A stretch of 64,000 nt of DNA, from assembly GCF_023715105.1 (NCBI RefSeq), contig NZ_JAMBNO010000001.1, positions 248,001-312,000 on the forward strand, written 5' to 3'. The notes under the pieces are model-generated. The model had not been told where the DNA came from. It ran no database searches and was given only the letters and a program-made list of their open reading frames with translations. This stretch comes from Hydrogenophaga intermedia. Its GTDB lineage: Bacteria; Pseudomonadota; Gammaproteobacteria; Burkholderiales; Burkholderiaceae_C. Positions 8,414-17,568 of this stretch are shown here, piece by piece. The position numbers and the translations under genes are program-made. Each line of letters begins with the position of its first letter. Position 1 is the first letter of the stretch.

Positions 8414-9016
8414 GTGAAGTTGCTCATGTTCTGCGCCCTGCTGATCACACTCGGTGGTGCCCGGGCCCAGGCCCCGGACACCCCGATCGCGTTTCTGGCC
8501 GGCCGCCCCATCCTGTCCAGCCAGGTCAAGGGAAGCACCGACCAGGCACGCGCCAATCGACTGGGTGAAATGGTGGTGGGTCCGGCTGTGCAGGCCTATC
8601 TGGCACAACACCGGCAGGCGTGGGAGGTGACGGAGTCGGACATTCGCGCCTACATCGAGGCCGAACGCCAGCACGCCCGATGCCGGCCCGCGGAGCAAGA
8701 AGCCATCCCGCCCGAGCACAAGCGTGAGTTCGCGCGCATGGCTCTGTCTTCGCTGAAGGTGCAGCGGTTCATTTACGAACGTCACGGCGGCGGACGGTTG
8801 CGGTTCCAGCAAATGGGCGTCGAAGCCTTCGACGCCATGCAACGGTTGATCCTCGACCTGGAACGCCGCGGGGCGTTTGCCATCCCCGATCCAGCGCTGC
8901 GCGAGCGCGTGCTGGGGTATTACCTGGAACCACGCGGGCCGCTGATGGACGATCCGGGCTTTGACAAGGCGTTGCGGATCGAGCAGCTGTTCGATTCGCC
9001 TTGCCCGGCACGTTGA
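8414..9016 (+). CDS. Exported hypothetical protein, possibly SurA-N-like
   Basis: The 200-residue protein starts at GTG 8414, placed by an AGGAG site at 8403-8407. Its signal peptide reads (M/V)KLLMFCALLITLGGARAQ, so it is probably periplasmic. The mature part is mostly helical and charged, with phrases such as EVTESDIRAYIEAERQHARC and SSLKVQRFIYERHGGG. The order AFLAGRPILSSQV followed by helices vaguely recalls the chaperone part of SurA/PpiC proteins. No parvulin domain is present, so that reading is weak. The two Cys (in HARCRP and DSPCPAR) could form a disulfide. I do not recognise a defined family. It is divergent from the MBL nuclease. Confidence 0.6.
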   Translation: MKLLMFCALLITLGGARAQAPDTPIAFLAGRPILSSQVKGSTDQARANRLGEMVVGPAVQAYLAQHRQAWEVTESDIRAYIEAERQHARCRPAEQEAIPPEHKREFARMALSSLKVQRFIYERHGGGRLRFQQMGVEAFDAMQRLILDLERRGAFAIPDPALRERVLGYYLEPRGPLMDDPGFDKALRIEQLFDSPCPAR

Positions 9017-9056
9017 TCACCGCGCGAGCGGTGGTGGGTGCCGCGGGGCACGGGCC

Positions 9057-10055
9057 TCAGGCCAGCGCGGCGTCAAGCCAGAGCATGAACACGAATCCTG
9101 CGAGCAGGGTGGCACTGGCCGCCCCTTCGTGGCCGTTGCGGTGGGTTTCCGGAATGATCTCGTGGCTGATCACGAACAGCATCGCGCCGGCCGCCAGCGC
9201 CAGGCCCAGCGGGTAGAACGCCGGCAGGCTGCCCAGCACGGCCAGGCCCAGCAGAGCGCCCAGTGGTTCGGCCAGGCCGGTCAGTGCGGCCACCCCCCAG
9301 GACTGGAACACGCCCAGGCCCAGTGTGCGCAGGGCCATGGCCACGATCAGACCCTCCGGCATGTTCTGCAAGCCGATGGCCAATGCCACGGCGGTGCCGT
9401 CTTGCACGGCGTCGGCGGAGGCCGGGCCAGCGTATGCCGCGCCCACCGCCAGTCCTTCGGGCACGTTGTGGATCATCAGCGCAAGCACCATCAACCAGGC
9501 GCGCTGGGCGGCAGCGCCCGCCGGTGTGCGGGTCCGGGTGTGGCCGGATGCGGCCGGCGGCAACACCGCGTGCTCGTGCGGCAGGGCACGGTCGATGACC
9601 AGCATCAGGCCCATGCCCAACGCTAACCCCATGCCCGTGAGCAGGGCAGCTGCGCCGCCTTTGCCGACCAGCACCTCGCTGGCCGCCAGCGACGGTAGCA
9701 ACAATGCGAACACCGTGGCGGCGAGCATCACGCCGGCCGAGAAGGCCAGGAAGGCCGACTCCTGCCGCTTGCTCAGCCTTTGCACGGCGAAGACCGGCAG
9801 CGCGCCCACCGCGGTGGCCAGGGCCGCCAACAGGGATGCCTGCAGGCCTGCGACGAGCGCACTGCCGCCCTCGACGGCCATCCACCACGTCCGGGTGGGC
9901 GCCCAGAACGTGGAGGCGGCGGCCACGCCGGCCAACAGGAGCAGGCCGGCTGCCAAGGCGAGCAGTGCGCGGCGCAGGGCATTTGCCGGCAGCGGGAAGT
10001 CCCATGGCTGCAAGGCATCCCACGCGGGCTGGATCTGGCGGAGCAGGGTGGTCAT
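9057..10055 (-). CDS. ZIP family divalent metal transporter
   Basis: This is a 332-residue inner-membrane permease with an extra N-terminal membrane segment (about 27-50) before the canonical eight ZIP helices. The two metal-binding helices are clear: LMIHNVPEGLAVG (helix 4) and LFVISHEIIPETHR (helix 5). A variable His-containing loop (HEHAVLPPAASGHTRT) connects helices 3 and 4. Zinc is the likeliest substrate, with iron or manganese possible. A TTGACA -35 element overlaps an 8-base inverted repeat just upstream of the start, suggesting metal-responsive control. The start at 10055 is the first Met and lies about 12 bases from the predicted -10 element, so the leader is very short. Confidence 0.88.
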   Translation of the reverse strand: MTTLLRQIQPAWDALQPWDFPLPANALRRALLALAAGLLLLAGVAAASTFWAPTRTWWMAVEGGSALVAGLQASLLAALATAVGALPVFAVQRLSKRQESAFLAFSAGVMLAATVFALLLPSLAASEVLVGKGGAAALLTGMGLALGMGLMLVIDRALPHEHAVLPPAASGHTRTRTPAGAAAQRAWLMVLALMIHNVPEGLAVGAAYAGPASADAVQDGTAVALAIGLQNMPEGLIVAMALRTLGLGVFQSWGVAALTGLAEPLGALLGLAVLGSLPAFYPLGLALAAGAMLFVISHEIIPETHRNGHEGAASATLLAGFVFMLWLDAALA

Positions 10056-10063
10056 GGATGGGT

Positions 10064-10100
10064 TGTATCGAAGTTGACTGATAGTTTGTCAAAAACTATC
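10064..10100 (-). promoter_or_regulatory. zip promoter with overlapping inverted repeat
   Basis: On the minus strand TTGACA (complement of 10087-10092) is followed after 17 bases by GATACA (complement of 10064-10069). The -35 box sits inside an inverted repeat, GATAGTTT at 10080-10087 and AAACTATC at 10093-10100 with a 5-base spacer. A repressor bound there would block the promoter. The regulator is not identifiable from the window. Confidence 0.55.
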
Positions 10101-10157
10101 AAAAGGGTCCAATCGATGTCGGCAATCGACGGCATAGCGCGATGCGATCCGTCGGAC

Positions 10158-10185
10158 GAAAAAAAAGGAGCCATTGGCTCCCTTC
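10158..10185 (-). terminator. Rho-independent terminator of rpoD
   Basis: GGAGCC at 10167-10172 pairs with GGCTCC at 10176-10181 across a 3-base loop. On the minus strand a run of eight T (complement of 10159-10166) follows. It lies about 25 bases beyond the rpoD stop codon. Confidence 0.88.
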
Positions 10186-10205
10186 TTGTTGACCGGCTCG
10201 CCCGA

Positions 10206-12578
10206 TCAGAGCGAGTCGATGAAGCTGCGCAGCTTGTCGCTGCGGCTGGGGTGCTTGAGCTTGCGCACCGCCTTGCTCTCGATCTGGCGGATGCGCTCGC
10301 GCGTGACGTCGAACTGCTTGCCCACTTCTTCCAGCGTGTGGTCGGTGGACATCTCGATGCCGAAGCGCATGCGCAGCACCTTGGCTTCACGCGGCGTGAG
10401 GCTGTCGAGGATTTCCTTCACCACCTCGCGCAGGCCGGCCTGCATGGCGGCCTCGATCGGGGCGGTGTTGGTGGTGTCCTCGATGAAGTCGCCCAGGTGC
10501 GAATCGTCGTCGTCGCCGATGGGGGTTTCCATCGAGATCGGCTCCTTGGCGATCTTCATGATCTTGCGGATCTTGTCCTCGGGCATCTCCATCTTCTCGG
10601 CCAGGATGGACGCATCGGGCTCGAAGCCGAACTCCTGCAGGTGCTGGCGGCTGATGCGGTTCATCTTGTTGATGGTCTCGATCATGTGCACCGGGATACG
10701 GATGGTGCGCGCCTGGTCGGCGATCGAGCGCGTGATGGCCTGACGGATCCACCACGTGGCGTAGGTCGAGAATTTGTAGCCGCGGCGGTATTCGAACTTG
10801 TCCACCGCCTTCATCAGGCCGATGTTGCCTTCCTGGATCAGGTCGAGGAACTGCAGGCCGCGGTTGGTGTACTTCTTCGCGATCGAGATCACCAGGCGCA
10901 GGTTGGCCTCGATCATTTCCTTCTTGGCATCGCGCGAGGAAGCCTCGCCGTTGTTCATGCGCTTGTGGATGTCCTTCAGGTGATCGATGGGCACCACCAC
11001 GCTGTTCTGGATGTCGATCAGGCCTTGCTGGAGTTCCTGCACCGGCGGGATGTTGCGCTCGAGTACCACGCTCCAGGGTTTGCCCGCGGCGGCCTGTTTC
11101 TCCACCCACTTGAGGTTGAGCAGGTTGGGCGGGAAGTCCTTGATGAAGGTTTCCTGTGGCATGCCGCACTTGTCCACGATGATGCGGCGCAGCTCGCGCT
11201 CCTTCTTGCGGATCTCGTCGACCTGGCTGCGCACGGTGCTGCACAGCTTCTCGATCGCCTTGGCCGTGAAGCGGATGGTCATCAGCTTCTCGGTCAGGGC
11301 ATGCTGGGTCTTGACGTAGGTCGGGCTGCCGTAGCCTTCCTTGTCGTAAGACTTGTGCAGCTTCTCGAACATGACGCGCATGGCGTCGAAGCGCTCCAGC
11401 GCCTCGCGCTTGAGTTCTTCGAGCTTGCGGGTGAGCGCCTTGGAGCCGCCCTTGCCGTCGTCGTCGTCGGCTTCGTCGTAGTCGTCGAAGTCTTCCTCGG
11501 CCACGTAGTCGTCGGCTTCGTCGGCGTCGGCAAAGCCGTCCACCACGGTGGAGATGACGACCTTGCCCTCGCGGATTTCCTCGGCCATGGCCAGGATCTC
11601 GGCGATGGTCGCGGGCGACTCGCTGATCGCCTCCATCATGCTGTGCAGGCCACCCTCGATGCGCTTGGCGATCTCGATCTCGCCTTCGCGGGTGAGCAGC
11701 TCCACCGTGCCCATCTCGCGCATGTACATGCGCACCGGGTCGGTGGTGCGGCCGAATTCGCTGTCCACGGTGGACAGGGCGGCTTCGGCTTCCTCTTCCG
11801 CTTCCTCTTCGGTGGCAGCGGTGGGGCCGGTGTTGTTGAGCAGCAGGGTTTCCGCGTCGGGCGTCTGTTCGTAGACAGCCACGCCCATGTCGTTGAGCAG
11901 CGAGACCACCACTTCCAGCGTCTCGGCCTCGACCAGCTTGTCCGGCAGGTGGTCGTTGATCTCGCCGTGCGTGAGGTAGCCGCGCGTCTTGCCAAGCTTG
12001 ATCAGGGTCTTGAGGCGTTCGCGGCGGGCACGGGCTTCTTCTTCGGACAGGATGGTTTCATCCAGACCGAATTCCTTCATCAGCGCGCGTTCCTTCGCCT
12101 TGCTGATCTTCATGCGCAGCGGCTTGGCCTTTTCGGCCGGCTGCGCTTCGTCAACCACCACCTCTTCGGGAAGCTCTTCGCCGAGGTCGCCGTCCTCGAG
12201 ATCGGCCAGGTCGTCACCCAGGTCGTCTTCTTCCTTCGCGGCGGCCTTGCCGGGCTTGCGCCCGCGCTTGGCGGCGGGTTTTTCGGCCGCAGCCGCGGCC
12301 TTGGCCGGGCGGCCGGGCTTCTTCTTCGCGGGCACCGCGTCGTCGAGCAGTTCTTCGGCCAGCGCTTCGGGCTTGGCCTTCTTCGCGGTGCTGCTGGCGG
12401 TGGTCTTGGCGGCCGGGGCCTTCTTGGCCGGGGCTGCCTTCGCGGCTGCCTTGGTGGGGGTCTTGGTCGTCACTGCGGGGGCTTTCTTGGGGGAAGCCGC
12501 CGGCTTGGCTTTCACGGGAGCGGCCTTCTTGGCGGGGGCTTTGGACGCAGCGGACGCACTGGCTTTCTTCGCGGGCAT
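10206..12578 (-). CDS. rpoD: RNA polymerase primary sigma factor RpoD (sigma-70)
   Basis: This is the housekeeping sigma factor, 790 residues. The first ~130 residues are a low-complexity Ala/Lys/Pro region, followed by acidic stretches, and are much longer than in E. coli RpoD. Region 1.2 begins [21 protein letters not shown], and a large acidic non-conserved region follows. Regions 2.1-2.4 lie at about 557-645 ([33 protein letters not shown]). Region 4.2 ends the protein ([20 protein letters not shown], about 755-775). ATG 12578 follows a GAGGTT ribosome binding site. It lies downstream of dnaG on the same strand, with its own TATAAT promoter in the gap and an intrinsic terminator after the stop. 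Confidence 0.97.
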   Translation of the reverse strand: MPAKKASASAASKAPAKKAAPVKAKPAASPKKAPAVTTKTPTKAAAKAAPAKKAPAAKTTASSTAKKAKPEALAEELLDDAVPAKKKPGRPAKAAAAAEKPAAKRGRKPGKAAAKEEDDLGDDLADLEDGDLGEELPEEVVVDEAQPAEKAKPLRMKISKAKERALMKEFGLDETILSEEEARARRERLKTLIKLGKTRGYLTHGEINDHLPDKLVEAETLEVVVSLLNDMGVAVYEQTPDAETLLLNNTGPTAATEEEAEEEAEAALSTVDSEFGRTTDPVRMYMREMGTVELLTREGEIEIAKRIEGGLHSMMEAISESPATIAEILAMAEEIREGKVVISTVVDGFADADEADDYVAEEDFDDYDEADDDDGKGGSKALTRKLEELKREALERFDAMRVMFEKLHKSYDKEGYGSPTYVKTQHALTEKLMTIRFTAKAIEKLCSTVRSQVDEIRKKERELRRIIVDKCGMPQETFIKDFPPNLLNLKWVEKQAAAGKPWSVVLERNIPPVQELQQGLIDIQNSVVVPIDHLKDIHKRMNNGEASSRDAKKEMIEANLRLVISIAKKYTNRGLQFLDLIQEGNIGLMKAVDKFEYRRGYKFSTYATWWIRQAITRSIADQARTIRIPVHMIETINKMNRISRQHLQEFGFEPDASILAEKMEMPEDKIRKIMKIAKEPISMETPIGDDDDSHLGDFIEDTTNTAPIEAAMQAGLREVVKEILDSLTPREAKVLRMRFGIEMSTDHTLEEVGKQFDVTRERIRQIESKAVRKLKHPSRSDKLRSFIDSL

Positions 12579-12868
12579 GGGAACCTCAAAAAAATCAACG
12601 AACGGACCGGCAGAACGAGCTAGCCGCCAGAAGGCCCCCAGTTGGGGCCGAACCGGAGGATTTGAAGAGCACACGAACCCACCGAGCGCCGGTGCGGGCG
12701 GGCCTGCAAGCTGTGGGGGCGAACATTTGGTGTGCAGTCCTTGCGGGTTTCCGCGCGCCCCCTCGGGGGAGGAAGGCGGGGTGGCCAGGAGGGTGATCCA
12801 TGTAGCCCCTGCGTAGGGGCCGGGCCGGTGCCGGAGGTGCTGCTGTCGCGCTTGCGGTGCAACCGTGG
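12579..12868 (-). other. Non-coding dnaG-rpoD gap / rpoD leader
   Basis: These 290 bases lie between the predicted rpoD promoter and the rpoD start and contain no convincing gene. Two GC-rich hairpins are visible: GCCCCT/AGGGGC at 12805-12820 and GGCCCC/GGGGCC at 12633-12649. Neither is followed by a T run, so they look like leader structures rather than terminators. Confidence 0.5.
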
Positions 12869-12897
12869 ATTATACCGTTGAGGGTCGATCCGGTGAA
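12869..12897 (-). promoter_or_regulatory. Predicted rpoD promoter
   Basis: On the minus strand TTCACC (complement of 12892-12897) is followed after 17 bases by a perfect TATAAT (complement of 12869-12874). The -35 box abuts the dnaG stop codon. It gives rpoD an independent sigma-70 promoter and a leader of about 285 bases. Confidence 0.65.
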
Positions 12898-14769
12898 TCA
12901 GGCCTGTGCCTTGGGCCGTTGGGCCAACAACAGCGCCTGCTGCCTGCGGCTGAGCTCGTAGAGCCGTTCCATGCGTTGCGGGTCGGACGCCGGCAGCTGG
13001 CTGGCCTTGCCGATCTCGTCGGCAATGGCGTCGAGATGGATCGCCGTCATCAGACGGCGCAGGTCGTCCTCGCCAAGTTCCTCGATCTCGTACGTCTGGC
13101 CGCTGGGTTGCAGGTGGTCCAGACCGATCAGGCGGCCCGCCAGCTCCGCAAAAGGCTGGCCCTCGACGCCCAGTTGCAGCACGGCCCAGGGCTCTGCGCC
13201 GTGTTCGTTGAAGCGCACGTCGATCCAGGAGAACAGGTCGCCGTGGGGCGACTGGAGCTCGCACAGCACGTGGTGGTCGTCGTTCGTCAGGAGGTCCCAG
13301 GTGGCGGAATTGCGCAGTGCGGACTGGGCGATGTGCTCGGCCATGGCGATGGACTTCGGTTTGATCGCGTGGCGCGCCCCGGCGCCGTAGGCGCGCTGCT
13401 TGTAGCGGGACTCGGTGCCGCGCCCGCCGCGGATCGCGGGCTTGTTGTCCTTGGCCGAGATTCCCCAGAGCTCAGGCAGATCGTGCGCGTCGAGTTGCGC
13501 CTTGTCGGCCAGCACGCCCATGAGCTGGCGTTTCAAGGCGCCCTCGGGCAACGCCTTCCAGAGTGGACCGGCGTTGCTGATCATGCGCGAGCGGCCTTCC
13601 ATGGTCGCCATGTCGCAGCCGTCGGCGGCGGCCTCGACCACGAACTCGCTCAGCAGCACCGCCTGGCGCACGAAGCGCGCGAAGGCCTCGGTGCCGTGCT
13701 CGCGGATGTAGCTGTCCGGGTCGTGCTCGGCCGGCAGGAAGAGAAACTTCACGCTGCGCGTGTCGTTGGCCAGCGGCAGGGCGGCGTCGAGCGCCTTGCG
13801 CGCGGCACGCCGGCCGGCGGCGTCGCCATCGAAGCTGAACACCACCGCCTCGGTGAAGCGAAAGAGTTTCTGCACGTGCTCGGGCGTGCAGGCCGTACCC
13901 AGCGTGGCCACCGCGTTGCCGAAGCCAAGCTGCGCGAGCGCCACCACGTCCATGTAGCCCTCGGTGACGAGCGCATAGCCGTGCTGGCGGATCGCGGTGC
14001 GCGCCTCGAACAGGCCGTAGAGCTCGCGACCCTTGCTGAACACCGGCGTTTCGGGCGAATTCAGGTACTTGGGCTCGCCCTTGTCGAGCACGCGCCCGCC
14101 AAAGCCGATGCACTCGCCCTTGACGTTGCGGATCGGGAACATGATCCGGTCGCGGAAGCGGTCGTAGCGCCGGGCCTGGCCGTTCTGGTCCTTCTCGTCG
14201 GCGTGCTCGATCACCAGACCCGATTCGGTGAGCAGGTTCGAGCTGTAGTCGGGAAACACGCTGGCGAGGTGGCGCCAACCCTCGGGCGCGTAGCCCAGGC
14301 CGAAGACCTTGGCGATCTGGCCCGACAGGCCTCGGCGCTTGAGGTAGTCGATGGCGCGCGGCGAGCCCTTGAGTTCCTTCTGATAAGCACCGGCGGCCTT
14401 CTCGAGCACTTCGGTCAGCGTGGCTTGCTGCTGTCGCTGCTGTGCGGCGCGCTCGCGCTCTTGTGGCGAGCTGTCCTCCTCGGGCACCTGCAAGCCGACC
14501 TGCGAGGCGAGTTCCTTCACCGCCTCGACAAAGCCCATGCCCGTGTGCTCCATGAGGAAACCGATGGCGTTGCCGTTCGCGCCGCAACCGAAGCAGTGAT
14601 AGAACTGCTTGGACGGACTGACGCTGAAGGACGGCGACTTCTCGCCGTGGAATGGGCACAGCCCCATGAAGTTGGCGCCGCCCTTCTTGAGCTGCACGTA
14701 GCGGCCCACCACGTCGACCACGTCGACGCGGCTGAGCAGTTCCTGGATGAAGCTCTGGGGGATGGCCAT
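12898..14769 (-). CDS. dnaG: DNA primase
   Basis: This protein synthesises RNA primers at the replication fork. It has 623 residues, a normal DnaG length. The CHC2 zinc-binding domain is intact (Cys38, His41, Cys59, Cys62). A TOPRIM domain in the middle has EGYMDV and the acidic DGDAAGRRAA motif. The C-terminal helicase-binding domain is more divergent (about 440-623). Start 14769 (MAIPQSFIQELLSRVDVVDVV) matches the family N-terminus, although no clear ribosome binding site precedes it. In many proteobacteria dnaG sits between rpsU and rpoD; here rpoD follows but the upstream neighbour is a gamma-glutamyltransferase gene, 38 bases away. Confidence 0.96.
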   Translation of the reverse strand: MAIPQSFIQELLSRVDVVDVVGRYVQLKKGGANFMGLCPFHGEKSPSFSVSPSKQFYHCFGCGANGNAIGFLMEHTGMGFVEAVKELASQVGLQVPEEDSSPQERERAAQQRQQQATLTEVLEKAAGAYQKELKGSPRAIDYLKRRGLSGQIAKVFGLGYAPEGWRHLASVFPDYSSNLLTESGLVIEHADEKDQNGQARRYDRFRDRIMFPIRNVKGECIGFGGRVLDKGEPKYLNSPETPVFSKGRELYGLFEARTAIRQHGYALVTEGYMDVVALAQLGFGNAVATLGTACTPEHVQKLFRFTEAVVFSFDGDAAGRRAARKALDAALPLANDTRSVKFLFLPAEHDPDSYIREHGTEAFARFVRQAVLLSEFVVEAAADGCDMATMEGRSRMISNAGPLWKALPEGALKRQLMGVLADKAQLDAHDLPELWGISAKDNKPAIRGGRGTESRYKQRAYGAGARHAIKPKSIAMAEHIAQSALRNSATWDLLTNDDHHVLCELQSPHGDLFSWIDVRFNEHGAEPWAVLQLGVEGQPFAELAGRLIGLDHLQPSGQTYEIEELGEDDLRRLMTAIHLDAIADEIGKASQLPASDPQRMERLYELSRRQQALLLAQRPKAQA

Positions 14770-14807
14770 GGAGAGGGAGGCTAGCTTACCCCGCCGGTGG
14801 CCCCGGA

Positions 14808-16610
14808 TCAGTTGCCCGCGACGACGCCCTCACGCCGAGGATCGGCGCCGCCCAGCCAGCGACCCCCGCGGCGCACCAGGGCCTGGGCACCACTTGTCAT
14901 GTCGTCCTGTTGCACCGTGTGCCCCAAGGCCTGCAATGCCTGCACGGTGGCGGGCGGGAAGCGCTCTTTTTCCAGGAGCAGCGGGCCCCCCAGGGTCCCG
15001 AAGTTGGGCAGGTCAAGCGCGGCCTGCGGGTGCAGGCCCCAGTGCAGCACCCCCCACAGCGCCTTGGCGGTGTAGTGGATGATCAGCGCCCCGCCGGGGC
15101 TGCCGGCGCTCATGATCGGTGCACCGGTGTGCGCGTCGAACACCAGCGTGGGGGCCATTGACGAGCGCGGTCGCTTGCCCGGCTGCACGCGGTTGGCGAT
15201 CGGCCGGCCTTCGGCGTCGGTGGGGGCAAAGCTGAAGTCGGTGAGTTGGTTGTTGAGCAGGAATCCACCCGGGCCGGACGGATCGGGGCTCACCATGAGC
15301 CGCGAGCCGAAGGCCGATTCGATGGTGGTCGTCATGGCCAGCACGTTCCCGTGAGCATCGACGATGCCGATGTGGCTGGTGCCAGCCTCCGGCTGCGCGG
15401 GCATGGGCGCGAAGGCCAGCGCCGCGCCGGCGGGCCGGCCCGGTTCCGCTTGCGGCATGCGCTGCCGTCCAATGAGATCGGCGCGCGCGTTGAGGTAATC
15501 CGCGTCGAGCAGGCTGCGCCAGTCGCCACCGGGGGCGGGCACGAAGTCCGGGTCGGCCACGTACAGTGCCCGGTCGGCAAAAGCCAGGCGCGAGGCCTCC
15601 GTGTAGGCGTGCAGCCAGTCGGCACCTGGCACGCCCTCGCGCAACGACGCCATGGCCTGCGGCGTGCGGGTGAGCAGGCCAAGGATCTGCCCGACCGCGA
15701 TGCCGCCGGAGCTGGGCGGGGGAAAGCCGCACACCCGCAGCCAGCGTGCGCCAGCCCGCAGCGGGTGGCACAGGGCTTGCCGCTCGCGCGGCTGGTAGCG
15801 TCGCAGATCGTCTTGCGTGAGGGTGCCGGGCAGGGTGGGGTGGGCGCGCACCTTGTCCACCATGGCGCGTGCGATCGGGCCTTCGACCATCGCAAGTGGG
15901 CCGAGCGTGGCGATCTCGCGCAGCACCACCGCGAGCCCGGGGTTGCGCAGCACGTGTCCCACCGGGTGGGGCTTGCCATCGGCGCGGTAGAAATAGCGCC
16001 GCGCCTGTGGGTCGCGCGGCAGCACTGACTCGGCGGCTAACAGCGTGTGCAGCCTCGGGCTGACCGCGAAGCCGTTTTCGGCCAGCGCGATCGCGGGCTC
16101 GAACAGGCGGGCCCAGGGCAAGCGGCCATGGTGGCGGTGTGCGAGTGCCAGCATGTGGACTATCCCCGGAACGCCTACCGAGCGCCCGCTGGCGACTGCC
16201 TGGGCAAATGGCAAGGGCTTGCCCCCGGCGTCGAGAAACAGCCTCTCATCCACGGCGGCCGGCGCGGTTTCGCGCCCGTCGTAGGCCTGCGCGCGCCGGC
16301 CGTCCCAGTGCAGCAGAAAGGCGCCACCGCCAATGCCACTGGATTGCGGCTCCACCAGCGTGAGCACCATCTGCACCGCGATGGCCGCATCGACCGCGCT
16401 GCCGCCGTCGCGCAGAACCTGTGCGCCGGCCTGGGCCGCGAGCGGGTTGGCGGCCGCGACTGCCTGTCGCTCGAATGACCAGCCGGGCTTGGCCTGCAGC
16501 CCGGACGGCGCTTCCGGCTGTGGGGGGGCCGTGACGGGCTGGGCACAACCCGCGAGCCAGGTGCTCAGTGCACAGGCGAGGGTCAAGGCCGCGAAGGGGT
16601 GGTACTTCAT
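14808..16610 (-). CDS. ggt: Gamma-glutamyltransferase (lipoprotein)
   Basis: This enzyme transfers or hydrolyses the gamma-glutamyl group of glutathione in the periplasm. It is 600 residues, a proenzyme that cleaves itself before a catalytic Thr. The Thr is at about residue 411 in AGTSHIGIVDAHGN, followed by MTTTIESAFGSRLMV. The N-terminus MKYHPFAALTLACALSTWLAGC is a lipoprotein signal peptide with a LAGC lipobox, so the enzyme is probably tethered to the outer membrane. Residues in SAGSPGGALIIHYTAK match the small-subunit glycine loop. ATG 16610 is chosen for the signal peptide. The gene lies upstream of dnaG on the same strand; readthrough into dnaG is possible because no terminator is visible between them. 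Confidence 0.9.
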   Translation of the reverse strand: MKYHPFAALTLACALSTWLAGCAQPVTAPPQPEAPSGLQAKPGWSFERQAVAAANPLAAQAGAQVLRDGGSAVDAAIAVQMVLTLVEPQSSGIGGGAFLLHWDGRRAQAYDGRETAPAAVDERLFLDAGGKPLPFAQAVASGRSVGVPGIVHMLALAHRHHGRLPWARLFEPAIALAENGFAVSPRLHTLLAAESVLPRDPQARRYFYRADGKPHPVGHVLRNPGLAVVLREIATLGPLAMVEGPIARAMVDKVRAHPTLPGTLTQDDLRRYQPRERQALCHPLRAGARWLRVCGFPPPSSGGIAVGQILGLLTRTPQAMASLREGVPGADWLHAYTEASRLAFADRALYVADPDFVPAPGGDWRSLLDADYLNARADLIGRQRMPQAEPGRPAGAALAFAPMPAQPEAGTSHIGIVDAHGNVLAMTTTIESAFGSRLMVSPDPSGPGGFLLNNQLTDFSFAPTDAEGRPIANRVQPGKRPRSSMAPTLVFDAHTGAPIMSAGSPGGALIIHYTAKALWGVLHWGLHPQAALDLPNFGTLGGPLLLEKERFPPATVQALQALGHTVQQDDMTSGAQALVRRGGRWLGGADPRREGVVAGN

Positions 16611-16718
16611 GGTGGCGTGTCGATGGTCGCAAACGGCAGTGCTCCGACGATACCCCCGCGGGTCTGTGTCGGGGGCGTGCCCGACCATGGCGATCCGTTC
16701 GGAAGGAAAGGAAGGGCC

Positions 16719-17564
16719 ATGGAGCATATCGAGATGGCGCCAGAAGCGCGCCCCCAGGGCGAGGTTGGCGCAAGCGCGCGCTGGCCCGTCAGCGTGGCGG
16801 GGGGCGTGGCCGTGATCACGCTGGCCTTGTGCTTGCTGGGCTATGGCTATGCGCTGGCCATCGAATCACGATTCGGCATCGCACAGGCGCACGTGCCGGC
16901 CTCGCCGCTGGACTATCTGAGCCTGGCGGGTCACGTGATTGCGCAACTGCTGTTGCACGCGCTGAAGAACCTGGGCTCACCGCGTACCTGGTGGGTTGTC
17001 TATGCCAGCGCCTGGCCATGGGTGCTGGCCACGCTGGTCGCCATCTGGGCCTTCGTGGCCGTCGTGCGCTGGCCGAAGTTGCGGCCGCTGCGTCGCCGCA
17101 CAGCCATCGGGGCCGGACGATTCACGAAGCACATCCGTGCGCGCTGGCGGACGTCACGCCTGACGTGGGCAGGCGTCGTGTTGTCTCTGCTGGTGTCGGT
17201 CGCGCCCTTCATTGCCACGGCCATGCTCTGGTTTGTGCTGGCAACTGGCTTGAGTGCGATGGCGATGTTGCCGCTGCTGGGGCTTCACCTGGGGCGCGAC
17301 GCCCTGCAACGCTGGGTCGTCGAACCGGCGCGTTGCGCGCCGCAGGTGACGCGCGAGCAGCGGCTGCAACCGGAGCACCGACGGCTTGGTCAGGAGCCTG
17401 TCGCGCTCTGCGTCGCGGTACGCGGCTTGCCCGGTGGTGTGATCAAGGGCCGCCTGGTGGCCGCAACGTCTCAAGTGGCCGTGCTGTTCGACCCTTCGTC
17501 TGGCACGGTCTGGCGCGTGCCGGTGAGCGGGGCCACTCTCGAGCCGGTGGCCTCGCTCGATTGA
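16719..17564 (+). CDS. Membrane protein of unknown function
   Basis: The 281-residue protein has four hydrophobic segments: about residues 24-45 (VAVITLALCLLGYGYALAI), 66-80, 93-113 (WPWVLATLVAIWAFVAVV) and 150-185. A cytoplasmic-looking C-terminal domain of about 90 residues follows, with beta-rich phrases (PVALCVAVRGLPGGVIKGRLVAATSQVAVLFDPSSGTVWRVPVSG). A basic loop (RWPKLRPLRRRTAIGAGRFTKHIRARWRTSR) separates the third and fourth segments. ATG 16719 follows an exceptionally purine-rich ribosome binding region (GGAAGGAAAGGAAGG). I do not recognise a family. It is divergent from ggt and converges with the SDR gene, with 4 bases between stops. Confidence 0.7.
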   Translation: MEHIEMAPEARPQGEVGASARWPVSVAGGVAVITLALCLLGYGYALAIESRFGIAQAHVPASPLDYLSLAGHVIAQLLLHALKNLGSPRTWWVVYASAWPWVLATLVAIWAFVAVVRWPKLRPLRRRTAIGAGRFTKHIRARWRTSRLTWAGVVLSLLVSVAPFIATAMLWFVLATGLSAMAMLPLLGLHLGRDALQRWVVEPARCAPQVTREQRLQPEHRRLGQEPVALCVAVRGLPGGVIKGRLVAATSQVAVLFDPSSGTVWRVPVSGATLEPVASLD

Positions 17565-17568
17565 TCGC

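Noticed and set aside
9780..12623. A 947-residue open frame on the plus strand over rpoD
   Set aside because: It is the reverse of rpoD in high-GC DNA, has no ribosome binding site and a His/Leu/Gly-rich low-quality product. The minus-strand protein is unmistakably RpoD.
12865..14784. A 639-residue plus-strand frame over dnaG
   Set aside because: It is a mirror frame of dnaG, which carries the zinc and TOPRIM motifs on the other strand.
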